34,278 nt of DNA from positions 1-34,278 of the forward strand of contig JAJYSV010000044.1 of assembly GCA_021793405.1 (NCBI GenBank), written 5' to 3'. Below are positions 15,513-23,951 of the stretch, piece by piece. Below the pieces are notes generated by a model that was not told the DNA's origin, ran no database searches, and saw nothing but the letters and a program-made list of their open reading frames with translations. The DNA comes from Acidobacteriota bacterium (GTDB lineage: Bacteria; Acidobacteriota; Terriglobia; Terriglobales; Acidobacteriaceae). Made by a program: the position numbers and the translations under genes. Numbering within the stretch: position 1 is the stretch's first letter; the number at the start of each line of letters is the position of its first letter.

Positions 15513-18500
15513 ATGATCAGGCGCCAAGCAATCGCAATCATAGCGATATCGCTTCTCTGTTCGTGTGTGGGAATCGGAGCGCAAGCACAAACCAAGCTGG
15601 ATCCGTTGACGCAGGGATTTGAAAATCCTCCGAGCAGCGCGAAGCCGCGAGTGTGGTGGCACTGGATGAATGGCAACATCTCCAAGCCAGGTATCAAGCT
15701 GGACTTGGAGTGGATGCACCAGGCCGGGCTGGCCGGTTTCCAGACTTTCGATGCCGCGTTAGCCACGCCCCAGGTGGTGCCACATCGGCTCGTATACATG
15801 ACGCCAGAATGGAAGGACGCTTTCCGATACGCGACCAGTCTTGCCGGTCAATTGGGAATGGAAGAAGCCATTGCCGGTTCACCCGGCTGGAGCGAGACGG
15901 GTGGACCCTGGGTTCCGGCATCGCAGGGAATGAAGAAATATGTATGGAGCGAAACCGATATCGAAGGGGGCAAGCCATTCACGGGCACGCTGAATCATCC
16001 CCCGACGAACACCGGTGCATTTCAAAACATGACAATACATGATCTTTTGAACGCTCCGAAGGGCGCCAAACCGATTCCGCAATTTTATGCGGATTCCATT
16101 GTCATTGCCTATCGCAGGCCAGCCACGGATGTGCCATTCGAATCCCTGCATCCGAAGATGACGGCCAGCGGAGGCGCACCCAATGCCGCGATGCTGATCG
16201 ATGGAGATGTACGAAATACAACGAATCTCCCGATCCCGGCAATCGGCTCCGACGCTTGGATCCAATATGAATTTCCTCAACCGCAGACGATGCGCGCCAT
16301 CACCGTGGTGATCAGAGGCGTCGGTGGGCGTGCTGCCATATTTTCCGGGATTTCAAACCCAGAGAAATCACTTGAGGCAAGTGACGATGGACAGAACTTC
16401 CGGACGATCGTAAAACTTCCTGATGATAGATCGCCCGAACAGACAGTTTCGTTTCCGGCTGTAACGGCGAAGTATTTTCGTGTAGTTTTCAAGCGGACCC
16501 CCCCTCCTCCTTTGCCTGCATGGGCGAAGGGTATGGATCTAAAATCCCTAGGCATAAATATTGGCCCGCCTCCGACCGACTATGCAATTGCTGAACTTGA
16601 GCTGCACCCCGGCGCGTGGGTAAACAGGTTTGAAGAGAAGGCGGCCTTCGTTCCGGTCCCGGATCTATACGAGTTTGCGACTCCCGCGGTGTCGCCTGCG
16701 GACGCAATCCAGAAAGGCGATGTCATCAACTTGGCGAGCAAGATGCGTCCGGACGGCACACTGGACTGGACCCCTCCACCGGGCGACTGGGTGGTGCTTC
16801 GCTTCGGCTATTCCTTGCTGGGAATTACCAACCATCCCGCGACTGCGGAGGCCACTGGCCTGGAAGTGGACAAGCTGAATCGGACCTATGTCAAGAACTA
16901 CATGTCCAATTATCTGGATAGTTATAAGCAGACGGTTGGCGCAGACAATATGGGCAAGCAGGGCATCCAGTACGTCGTAACCGACAGCTGGGAAGCCGGG
17001 GCGCAGAACTGGACCGACGACATGATCGCGGAGTTCAAGAAACGGCGTGGCTACGATCCAGTGCCGTGGATGCCAGTTCTCGCTGGACATGTAGTGGAGA
17101 ATTCCGCAGCCAGCGACCGGTTTTTATGGGATTTTCGCAAGACGATCGCAGACCTGACCGCTGATGAACATTATGGTCAGGTAGAGGCTTCTCTGAAAGA
17201 ACTGGGTATGGGCCACTACGGAGAGTCTCACGAGTCGGGGCGCGCGTTTATCGCAGACGGCATGGAAGTCAAGAAGCTCGATGACATTCCGATGGGTGCG
17301 ATGTGGACGCAGACGCCGGGCGTGAACAATATTCAATACGACTACAACGCGGACGATAGAGAATCGGCGTCGGTGGCGCATATCTACGGCCAGAATATCG
17401 CTGCGGCGGAATCGATGACAGCGGCTGCCGCACCCTGGGCATGGTCGCCTGCGACGCTAAAGCCTACAGCAGATCAAGAGCTGCTGAATGGAATCAACCG
17501 CTTTGTCATTCATGAGTCGGCACATCAACCGCTGGTGGGCAAAGGCACCGCGCCGGGGTTGACCCTTGGGCCATTTGGCCAGTGGTTTAACCGCAACGAA
17601 ACCTGGGCAGACGAGGCACGTCCGTGGATTGACTACCTGGCGCGCAGCAGCTATATGTTGCAGCAAGGGCGCTTTGATGCGGACCTGGTGTACTTCTATG
17701 GGGAGGACTCGAACCTTACGGCGATCTTCAACAAGAAGGCTCCAAATGTCCCTGCCGGCTACGGTTTCGATTACATCAATGCCGATGGCTTGATCCACGA
17801 ACTGAGTGTCACCAATGGACGTATTACGACCAAGAGCGGAATGAGTTATCGCGTGCTCGGGCTCGATCCATACAGCCAGCATATGTCTCTGCCGGTATTG
17901 CAAGCCATATACAAACTGGTGGAGGACGGTGCTGTTGTAGCCGGTCCCAAGCCGTTCGACGATCCAAGCCTTGCCGACAATCAGGCGGAGTTCCATAAGC
18001 TGGACGACGAGTTATTTGGCGACGGGACAGGTGTACAGCACATCGGTCAAGGCACGGTCTATGCAGGCCAGAGTCTGGCGGATGTTTTCAAAACGTTGGG
18101 GATCGCCCCGGACTTCGATTACACCAAACCGGAGGAAGACACACGAATTCTCTTCGCACATCGCAAGCTGGCGGACGGCGATATCTACTTCGTAGACAAT
18201 CGCAATAACCGTGATGAGACCGTGGAAGCGAGTTTCCGCGTGGCGGGTAAGGCGCCCGAGCTATGGTACGCCGAGACCGGCAAATCGAAGCCTGCGTCCT
18301 ACAAAATCGCGAACGGCCGCACAACGGTGCCGCTGCATCTGGAACCATGGGGAACAGTGTTCGTTGTGTTTCGCAAACCGACGACGCAGACGTCACGCAC
18401 GCTGCCAACGCCGGCTGAAACAGAAGTCGCGACGCTGCACGGTCCGTGGGCTGTCAGTTTTCAGCCGGACCTCGGAGCACCGCCATCCATCACTCTGGAC

Positions 18501-18917
18501 AAGTTGATTTCCTGGAGTGACAGCACGAAGGACGGAGTGAAATATTTTTCCGGCACCGGTACCTATACCAAGACCATTCAAGCGCCGGCGACTTGGTTCA
18601 AGAAAAATGCTCATCTGTGGATCGACCTAGGTGATGTGAAGAATCTGGCGGATGTGACGGTGAACGGGAAAGATCTGGGAGTCGTGTGGCACGCGCCGTA
18701 TCGCGTGGATGCAACCAGTGCATTGAAGCCTGGGACCAACCAAGTGACGGTCAAGGTGACAAATGCATGGGTGAACCGCTTGATCGGCGATCAGCAACCG
18801 GATGCAACCAAGAAATATACGTTCACCGATATCAAGCCATATCATGCAAACTCTCCACTGCTACCATCAGGCTTGCTCGGACCTGTGCAAATTACCTCTG
18901 TAGCAATGCAGCGATAG
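15513..18917 (+). CDS. GH106 alpha-L-rhamnosidase-like secreted enzyme
   Basis: The 1134-aa protein has a signal peptide (about residues 1-25, cleavage around GAQA-Q) followed by the GH106 TIM-barrel signature RVWWHWMNGNISKPGIKLDLEWM (46-68). A discoidin/F5/8-like insert (about 210-330: LIDGDVRNTT, ASDDGQNFRT, KYFRVVFKRT) lies within the N-terminal third. The central barrel region includes GQFSESHE-like GHYGESHESGR and QTPGVNNIQYDYNADDRESAS. The C-terminal beta-sandwich (TYTKTIQAPATW, WIDLGDVKNLADVTVNGKDLG) is the GH2-like carbohydrate-binding fold found at the end of GH106 enzymes. GH106 members cleave terminal alpha-L-rhamnose from pectin side chains and other glycans. The start ATG 15513 has an AAAGGA site. 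Its stop is one base before the MFS transporter start, so the two are co-translated. Confidence 0.88.
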   Translation: MIRRQAIAIIAISLLCSCVGIGAQAQTKLDPLTQGFENPPSSAKPRVWWHWMNGNISKPGIKLDLEWMHQAGLAGFQTFDAALATPQVVPHRLVYMTPEWKDAFRYATSLAGQLGMEEAIAGSPGWSETGGPWVPASQGMKKYVWSETDIEGGKPFTGTLNHPPTNTGAFQNMTIHDLLNAPKGAKPIPQFYADSIVIAYRRPATDVPFESLHPKMTASGGAPNAAMLIDGDVRNTTNLPIPAIGSDAWIQYEFPQPQTMRAITVVIRGVGGRAAIFSGISNPEKSLEASDDGQNFRTIVKLPDDRSPEQTVSFPAVTAKYFRVVFKRTPPPPLPAWAKGMDLKSLGINIGPPPTDYAIAELELHPGAWVNRFEEKAAFVPVPDLYEFATPAVSPADAIQKGDVINLASKMRPDGTLDWTPPPGDWVVLRFGYSLLGITNHPATAEATGLEVDKLNRTYVKNYMSNYLDSYKQTVGADNMGKQGIQYVVTDSWEAGAQNWTDDMIAEFKKRRGYDPVPWMPVLAGHVVENSAASDRFLWDFRKTIADLTADEHYGQVEASLKELGMGHYGESHESGRAFIADGMEVKKLDDIPMGAMWTQTPGVNNIQYDYNADDRESASVAHIYGQNIAAAESMTAAAAPWAWSPATLKPTADQELLNGINRFVIHESAHQPLVGKGTAPGLTLGPFGQWFNRNETWADEARPWIDYLARSSYMLQQGRFDADLVYFYGEDSNLTAIFNKKAPNVPAGYGFDYINADGLIHELSVTNGRITTKSGMSYRVLGLDPYSQHMSLPVLQAIYKLVEDGAVVAGPKPFDDPSLADNQAEFHKLDDELFGDGTGVQHIGQGTVYAGQSLADVFKTLGIAPDFDYTKPEEDTRILFAHRKLADGDIYFVDNRNNRDETVEASFRVAGKAPELWYAETGKSKPASYKIANGRTTVPLHLEPWGTVFVVFRKPTTQTSRTLPTPAETEVATLHGPWAVSFQPDLGAPPSITLDKLISWSDSTKDGVKYFSGTGTYTKTIQAPATWFKKNAHLWIDLGDVKNLADVTVNGKDLGVVWHAPYRVDATSALKPGTNQVTVKVTNAWVNRLIGDQQPDATKKYTFTDIKPYHANSPLLPSGLLGPVQITSVAMQR

Positions 18918-18918
18918 C

Positions 18919-20226
18919 GTGGCGGTTGCCGAAAATTTCGTTGACCAGGCGATCGCGCGCGCACGGCGACGACTGGTTCCTTTTCTGCTGCTCATGTATG
19001 TGGTGTCATTTCTCGATCGCGCCAATATTGGTTTCGCGAAAGAGGCTTTGCGTGCATCTGCCGGAATTTCCGACGCCACATACGCGATGGGGGCCGGACT
19101 ATTTTTCCTGACCTACGCAATTTTTGAGGTGCCCAGCAACCTCATCCTGCACAGGGTAGGAGCGCGGGTCTGGATGTGCCGCATCATGGTGAGCTGGGGC
19201 CTTGTGTCCATGGGAACCATGTTCGTCGCAGGCCCGCGATCGTTTTATATGCTGCGCCTATTGCTGGGAATCGCTGAAGCTGGCTTCTTTCCCGGCGTCA
19301 TTCTCTATCTCAGCTATTGGTTTCCGAATCGAGTCAAGGGTCGGATCCTGGGACTGTTTTATTTTGGAGCGCCACTGGCTTTCATTTTTGGAGGCCCACT
19401 ATCCGGAGTGCTGCTCGATATGCCGACAAGCGCCGGTTTACGAGGTTGGCAGTGGATGTTTCTATTGGAAGGCTTCCTGGCCGTTGCCGTTGGGATTTGG
19501 GCATATTTGTATCTTGGCGATAAGCCAGCGGATGCGTCCTGGCTTCCCAATACGGAGAAACAGGCGCTACTAACAGTTCTGCAAGAAGAAGAACAGGCGA
19601 GGCGATCCTACGGCTCCTCGGCATTTCCCGCAGTGCTTACTGACTGGCGGGTCCTGCACTACGTGCTGATCTACTTCCTGATCCAGATGAGTGTGTATGG
19701 CGTGGTATTTTACCTGCCAACAGAGATTGCGACACTCCTGGGCAAATCCGTGGGGATAGAAGTTGGGCTCGTATCGGCAATTCCCTGGGTTTGCGCCATA
19801 GCGGCTACGTATTGGATACCGCGAGCGGCAGACAGACACAAAAATCCTCGGTCTCTCGCCGTTCTTGTCCTGATAGTCTCAGGTTTGGCGAGTGCAGTGT
19901 TCCCAACGAGCGTACCAATGATCGCGCTACTTGCCTTGTGCGTTGCTGCATCGGGTTTCATCGCTGTCCAACCCTTGTTTTGGACTTTCCCCACGGGTTA
20001 TCTCGCCGGTACAGCGGCTGCGGGCGGCATCGCGTTTATCAATGCGATGGGGGCCCTGGGCGGATTTTTTGCGCCCAACGCAAAAGTATGGGCAGATGCC
20101 CACTTTGGATCTCAGCGCGCTGGACTGTATCTGTTGGCGGGCCTCACCCTGGCAAATGCGGTGCTGATCGGCTTCGTGCGCCAGCGCAAATCCCCCGGGA
20201 ATAGCCAACCTCGTCCTTCAATTTGA
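18919..20226 (+). CDS. MFS transporter, anion:cation symporter (ACS) family
   Basis: The 435-aa protein has 12 predicted membrane spans and the ACS-family hallmarks: ARRRLVPFLLLMYVVSFLDRANIGFA in span 1, the loop GARVWMCRIMVSWGLVS, RLLLGIAEAGFFPGVILYLSYWFP and the loop 2-3-like FPNRVKGR. Family members import carboxylated sugars such as galactonate, glucarate, tartrate and L-rhamnonate (RhmT). With a lactonase-like protein and rhamnosidases next door, L-rhamnonate or a related sugar acid is a reasonable but unproven substrate. The GTG start lies 1 bp after the GH106 stop, so expression depends on coupling. No independent ribosome site is evident. Confidence 0.9.
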   Translation: MAVAENFVDQAIARARRRLVPFLLLMYVVSFLDRANIGFAKEALRASAGISDATYAMGAGLFFLTYAIFEVPSNLILHRVGARVWMCRIMVSWGLVSMGTMFVAGPRSFYMLRLLLGIAEAGFFPGVILYLSYWFPNRVKGRILGLFYFGAPLAFIFGGPLSGVLLDMPTSAGLRGWQWMFLLEGFLAVAVGIWAYLYLGDKPADASWLPNTEKQALLTVLQEEEQARRSYGSSAFPAVLTDWRVLHYVLIYFLIQMSVYGVVFYLPTEIATLLGKSVGIEVGLVSAIPWVCAIAATYWIPRAADRHKNPRSLAVLVLIVSGLASAVFPTSVPMIALLALCVAASGFIAVQPLFWTFPTGYLAGTAAAGGIAFINAMGALGGFFAPNAKVWADAHFGSQRAGLYLLAGLTLANAVLIGFVRQRKSPGNSQPRPSI

Positions 20227-20310
20227 ACCTCTCTATCTGTATCTAAACGTCCATCCCAACGGTTCAAATTCGTGCCGATGCCTGATCTTGCCCTCTAAAT
20301 AATTTTACTA

Positions 20311-20340
20311 TTGACTTGTTTCCTTTTAGGCGACTACTAT
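20311..20340 (+). promoter_or_regulatory. Candidate sigma-70-type promoter of the TonB receptor gene
   Basis: TTGACT (20311-20316), an 18-bp spacer and TACTAT (20335-20340) form a good promoter ending 56 bp before the receptor ATG. It indicates that the receptor is not simply the third gene of the GH106-MFS transcript. Confidence 0.55.
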
Positions 20341-20396
20341 GGCCGCGCGTGGAAATTGTTTCGCATATGGATTCCAAAAATTAGGGGGCGTTTTTT

Positions 20397-23300
20397 ATGA
20401 TGTGTAAGAATCTTTGGAAAAAGTCGCTGCAATCCATGGCGATCATCTCCTTCTTACTGGTAGGCGCGGGCTGGCTCCATGCACAGGTCACCACCGGGGC
20501 GATTACTGGCAGTGTAACGGACTCTACGGGGGCAGCTGTTGCCGGGGCCACGGTCGTGGTCACCAACCAGGGGACTGGGGTTCCGCGGACATTGACCACC
20601 GATGATAGCGGCTTCTATTCGGCGGAGGGTCTCCCTGTTGGCCTATATCGTATCCAAATATCGAAGCCGGGCTTCCAGCAAAATGTCACCCAGGACATAC
20701 AGCTCAATCCCGGCCAACGCCGCGCAAACAACATCGTTCTTGCTGTAGGCAGTGCCGCCACCAAGGTAACGGTCACAGCGGCTATGGAACAAATAAATAC
20801 GACGACGTCGGAAAGTGGCGGAACCATTTCCAGTAAGCAGATCAGTAACCTGATGTTGAATGGCAGAAACTTTCAGACCCTTGCAATTGCAGTACCGGGC
20901 GTGAGTAGTACGGCTGGTGCCAACGCTCTGAATGGCGGAGGCTTACTAGGCGGAACGACGCTAATTGTCAATGGCGCCTCCGTCGAATACACAACGTATA
21001 CCATTGACGGCGTCTACAATATGAATTCCGGCAACCTTGCAAACGTCAATATCCTGCCGATCGTAGATGGAATCTCCGAGTTTAGCGTTCTGAAAGACAA
21101 CTACAGTGCAAAATATGGGTTTGCCGGCTCAGGGCAAATTGTTGTCGAGACAAAGGCCGGAACCGATACCTATCATGGAAGCGCATGGGACTATTTGCGC
21201 AACAATGCCTTCGACGCGAATAATTACTACACAACGCGCACTCAGCCGCTCCACCAAAACATTTTCGGGTATACCCTTGGCGGACCTCTTAGTATCCCGA
21301 AAATTTACAATGGAAATGCAGGGACGAGAAAGACATTCTTCTTTGCTTCCAACCAATGGTATAAGATTGCCGCCGGAGTGGTTTCACGCGGTGCGGTTTT
21401 TCCACAGGCTATGCGCAATGGAGATCTGACACTAAGTCCCACCCTTAAGGGCAATCTGACTCTAGACGCACATAGTCAGGCTCTCTTGGCGTCCCAAGGT
21501 CGAACGAATTGCATTCTTGGACCAAAAACACTGAATCCGGCGTGCCTTGATCCAGTTGCAGCCGCGTTACTGAACGCCTATGTACCCCTTCCGAATAATA
21601 TTCCTGGAGGATTTCTTAATTACATCAACCAGGGTTCATTGACCACCAGTCAGCTTGATTACCAATTCCGAGTAGATCACTATATCAACAAAGACAACCA
21701 ATTGATGACTCGCATTATGTACGAGCCAGTCAAGAATGGGTTTCCGTACGATGCCTGGGGAGGGACTCCCTACTCCACAATCACCGATAGCTATTACACG
21801 ACAAGCTTCAATGGTTTGGTCCGCGTACAGTCTTCGATCACACCGAATTTATTAAACACGGCGGGTGTATCGGAAACATATGACAAACCGCGAATCAATT
21901 TAACGAAGGGTGGACTTCTCCCCAGCGGCGTGTCCTACATTCAAGCGTTTCCGAATGCGCCAACTCTGGGCAGGATTCCGAACATCAGTATAGCGGAAGG
22001 ATGGTCAGGGAACGGAGTAAGTTCTCAGCCCATCACGGCATCCGACGGTGAAGGCACCATATCCGACGATGTGGCTTGGGTAAAGGGAAACCACGTTTTA
22101 CAAACCGGTGCGTTGTATATCTTTGGCATCAAAAGCCAGAATGTATTTACAAATCCCCAGGGCAGCTTTAGTTTTAGTGGAGTCCATACTGGAGATCCGG
22201 CTGCCGACTATCTGCTCGGCCTCGATAGTAGCTATACCCAGGCAAGTTCACAAAAATTGGGCCATTACCACTATCGTCAAGGAGAGGCGTACGTCCAGGA
22301 CGATTGGAGAGTGACTCCCCGCCTGAGCTTAAACCTTGGAATGCGCTGGGTATATTTTTCCAGCGATACGGTGAGTGGGGATGAAGTTACCAGTTTCAAT
22401 CCTGCACTCTACAATCCTGCGCAGGCACCTGTGGTAAATATAAACGGAACACTGCAGGTCAATAGTTCAAATCAGCCTGTCACCTCGACTGGACAAGTCG
22501 CGAATCTTCTCAATGGACTTGCGTTTGCAGGGAAAAACGGTGTGCCAAGTGGCTTTTTCATCCCTGTTAAAACCAACTTCGGGCCTAGGATCGGCTTCGC
22601 CTATGACGTCTTTGGAAACGGGAAAACATCTCTTCGTGGTGGATACGGAATAGGATATACGAGATTACCGCTTGAACCGATATATAACGCCTTTGGCCAA
22701 AATCCGCCGTATAACCTAAGTGTCAATATCCTAAATAGCTCACTCAGTAACGGAACCCTAGGTACAGCTGCAGCACCCAGTACGCAGACCCTAGGCAATG
22801 TACCCTTTCATTTTGTCCCGGCGCAGATACAATCCTACAGTCTGACGATTGAAAATCAAGTGAGGAGTAGCATGGTGGCTGCTATTTCTTACAACGGCAG
22901 TCAAGGACGACACCTGACAGGCGCTCAGGACATCAATTTCCCGCTGCCTGTATCTACCCCAACTGTTATCAATTGTGTACCGCCAGGGCAAGGGGTTTCG
23001 AGTTCCTACGACTTCGATCCATGCATTAATACGGGCGCATCTTCACCGAACTATACCCGTCCATTCCTGGGATACAGCACGATCAACAACACCCAATATG
23101 ATGAAGGCAGCTCGAACTACAATGCCCTGCAGTCTGCTCTTACGTATAGATCCGGGCCTTCGCAATTTACCGTGGCTTATACATATAGTAAAGTGCTCGC
23201 AACAGTAGGCCCACACGGCTCTGGGAACACAACATCCATTGGTACCGGTGCGCAGAATCCTCGTAACTTCCATGCAGAGTATGGGCCGCCATCCTATGAT

Positions 23301-23804
23301 TTTACAAACAATTTTACCGCCACGTGGGTCTATGGCATTCCGTATTTTAAGCACGGAAGCAAGGCGGTTGCGCTTGTATTGGGCAACTGGAGTTTTGCCG
23401 GTCTGGCCTTGCATCAAAGTGGCTTCGCGCTGAGTCCAGGAATGTCAATAAGCACAGCGGGCTTGGCCACACGCCCGAACCAGGTAGCGCCAATTCACAA
23501 AGTAGGCAAGTTAAGTGAATGGTTTAATACAGGTGCTTTCGCCGCCCCCAAGTATGGTTTCTTCGGAGATGCGAGCAATGGTTCGATTCGTGGTCCTGGA
23601 TATACTTCCATCAATGTATCTCTCTATAAGACCTTTCCTATCACCAAGCGCTTCAATGCGGAATTCCGCGCAGAGGCATTCAACGTTGCGAACCACCCTA
23701 ATTTTTCAGGTGTAAGCACGGGGCTGGGGAGTGCCAATTTTGGTCAGGTAACGAGTGCGGGCGATCCCCGCATTCTGGAGTTCGCAGCTAAGCTCCTCTT
23801 TTAA
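20397..23804 (+). CDS. TonB-dependent receptor with carboxypeptidase-regulatory-like domain
   Basis: The 1135-aa outer-membrane receptor has a signal peptide (residues 1-29, ...GAGWLHA-Q), then a carboxypeptidase-D-regulatory-like Ig fold (about 33-115: GAITGSVTDSTGAAVAGATV, GFYSAEGLPVGLYRIQI), then a TonB plug (SSKQISNLMLNGRNFQTLAIAVPGVSS, TYTIDGVYN, ISEFSVLKDNYSAKYGFAGSG) and a beta-barrel ending in ILEFAAKLLF with a terminal Phe. This Oar-like architecture is very abundant in Acidobacteria. It probably imports rhamnose-containing oligosaccharides for the neighbouring hydrolases. There is no SusD-type partner. An AGGGGGC ribosome site precedes the tandem ATGs. Confidence 0.93.
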   Translation: MMCKNLWKKSLQSMAIISFLLVGAGWLHAQVTTGAITGSVTDSTGAAVAGATVVVTNQGTGVPRTLTTDDSGFYSAEGLPVGLYRIQISKPGFQQNVTQDIQLNPGQRRANNIVLAVGSAATKVTVTAAMEQINTTTSESGGTISSKQISNLMLNGRNFQTLAIAVPGVSSTAGANALNGGGLLGGTTLIVNGASVEYTTYTIDGVYNMNSGNLANVNILPIVDGISEFSVLKDNYSAKYGFAGSGQIVVETKAGTDTYHGSAWDYLRNNAFDANNYYTTRTQPLHQNIFGYTLGGPLSIPKIYNGNAGTRKTFFFASNQWYKIAAGVVSRGAVFPQAMRNGDLTLSPTLKGNLTLDAHSQALLASQGRTNCILGPKTLNPACLDPVAAALLNAYVPLPNNIPGGFLNYINQGSLTTSQLDYQFRVDHYINKDNQLMTRIMYEPVKNGFPYDAWGGTPYSTITDSYYTTSFNGLVRVQSSITPNLLNTAGVSETYDKPRINLTKGGLLPSGVSYIQAFPNAPTLGRIPNISIAEGWSGNGVSSQPITASDGEGTISDDVAWVKGNHVLQTGALYIFGIKSQNVFTNPQGSFSFSGVHTGDPAADYLLGLDSSYTQASSQKLGHYHYRQGEAYVQDDWRVTPRLSLNLGMRWVYFSSDTVSGDEVTSFNPALYNPAQAPVVNINGTLQVNSSNQPVTSTGQVANLLNGLAFAGKNGVPSGFFIPVKTNFGPRIGFAYDVFGNGKTSLRGGYGIGYTRLPLEPIYNAFGQNPPYNLSVNILNSSLSNGTLGTAAAPSTQTLGNVPFHFVPAQIQSYSLTIENQVRSSMVAAISYNGSQGRHLTGAQDINFPLPVSTPTVINCVPPGQGVSSSYDFDPCINTGASSPNYTRPFLGYSTINNTQYDEGSSNYNALQSALTYRSGPSQFTVAYTYSKVLATVGPHGSGNTTSIGTGAQNPRNFHAEYGPPSYDFTNNFTATWVYGIPYFKHGSKAVALVLGNWSFAGLALHQSGFALSPGMSISTAGLATRPNQVAPIHKVGKLSEWFNTGAFAAPKYGFFGDASNGSIRGPGYTSINVSLYKTFPITKRFNAEFRAEAFNVANHPNFSGVSTGLGSANFGQVTSAGDPRILEFAAKLLF

Positions 23805-23852
23805 CCAAGGGTGGACTTCTTCTGGCAGCCGTCTGATGAACGATGCCATTCT

Positions 23853-23889
23853 TCGGCACACTTTGTTTGATATTGGACAGGTGTGCCGA
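23853..23889 (+). repeat. 9-bp inverted repeat between the TonB receptor and GH78 genes
   Basis: TCGGCACAC (23853-23861) and GTGTGCCGA (23881-23889) form a perfect stem around a 19-nt loop, 49 bp after the receptor stop, followed by GTGTAGTTTTACT. It may be a weak terminator or an operator for the downstream GH78 gene. Confidence 0.45.
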
Positions 23890-23951
23890 GTGTAGTTTTA
23901 CTCCCTGGCAATACATGTTCTGCAAGGAGTCCTGAGGTTGTGTATCCGTAG

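Noticed and set aside
15513-15590. Lipoprotein signal (Cys pair SLLCSC) in the first GH106 protein
   Set aside because: The residues before either Cys do not form a proper lipobox, and an AQA-Q signal peptidase I site follows.
23849-23861. 11-bp match TTCTTCGGCAC to the 3' end of tRNA-Leu(CAG), as a possible second attachment site
   Set aside because: It is part of a local inverted repeat between two locus genes, is short, and lacks the T-loop sequence; chance similarity is likely.
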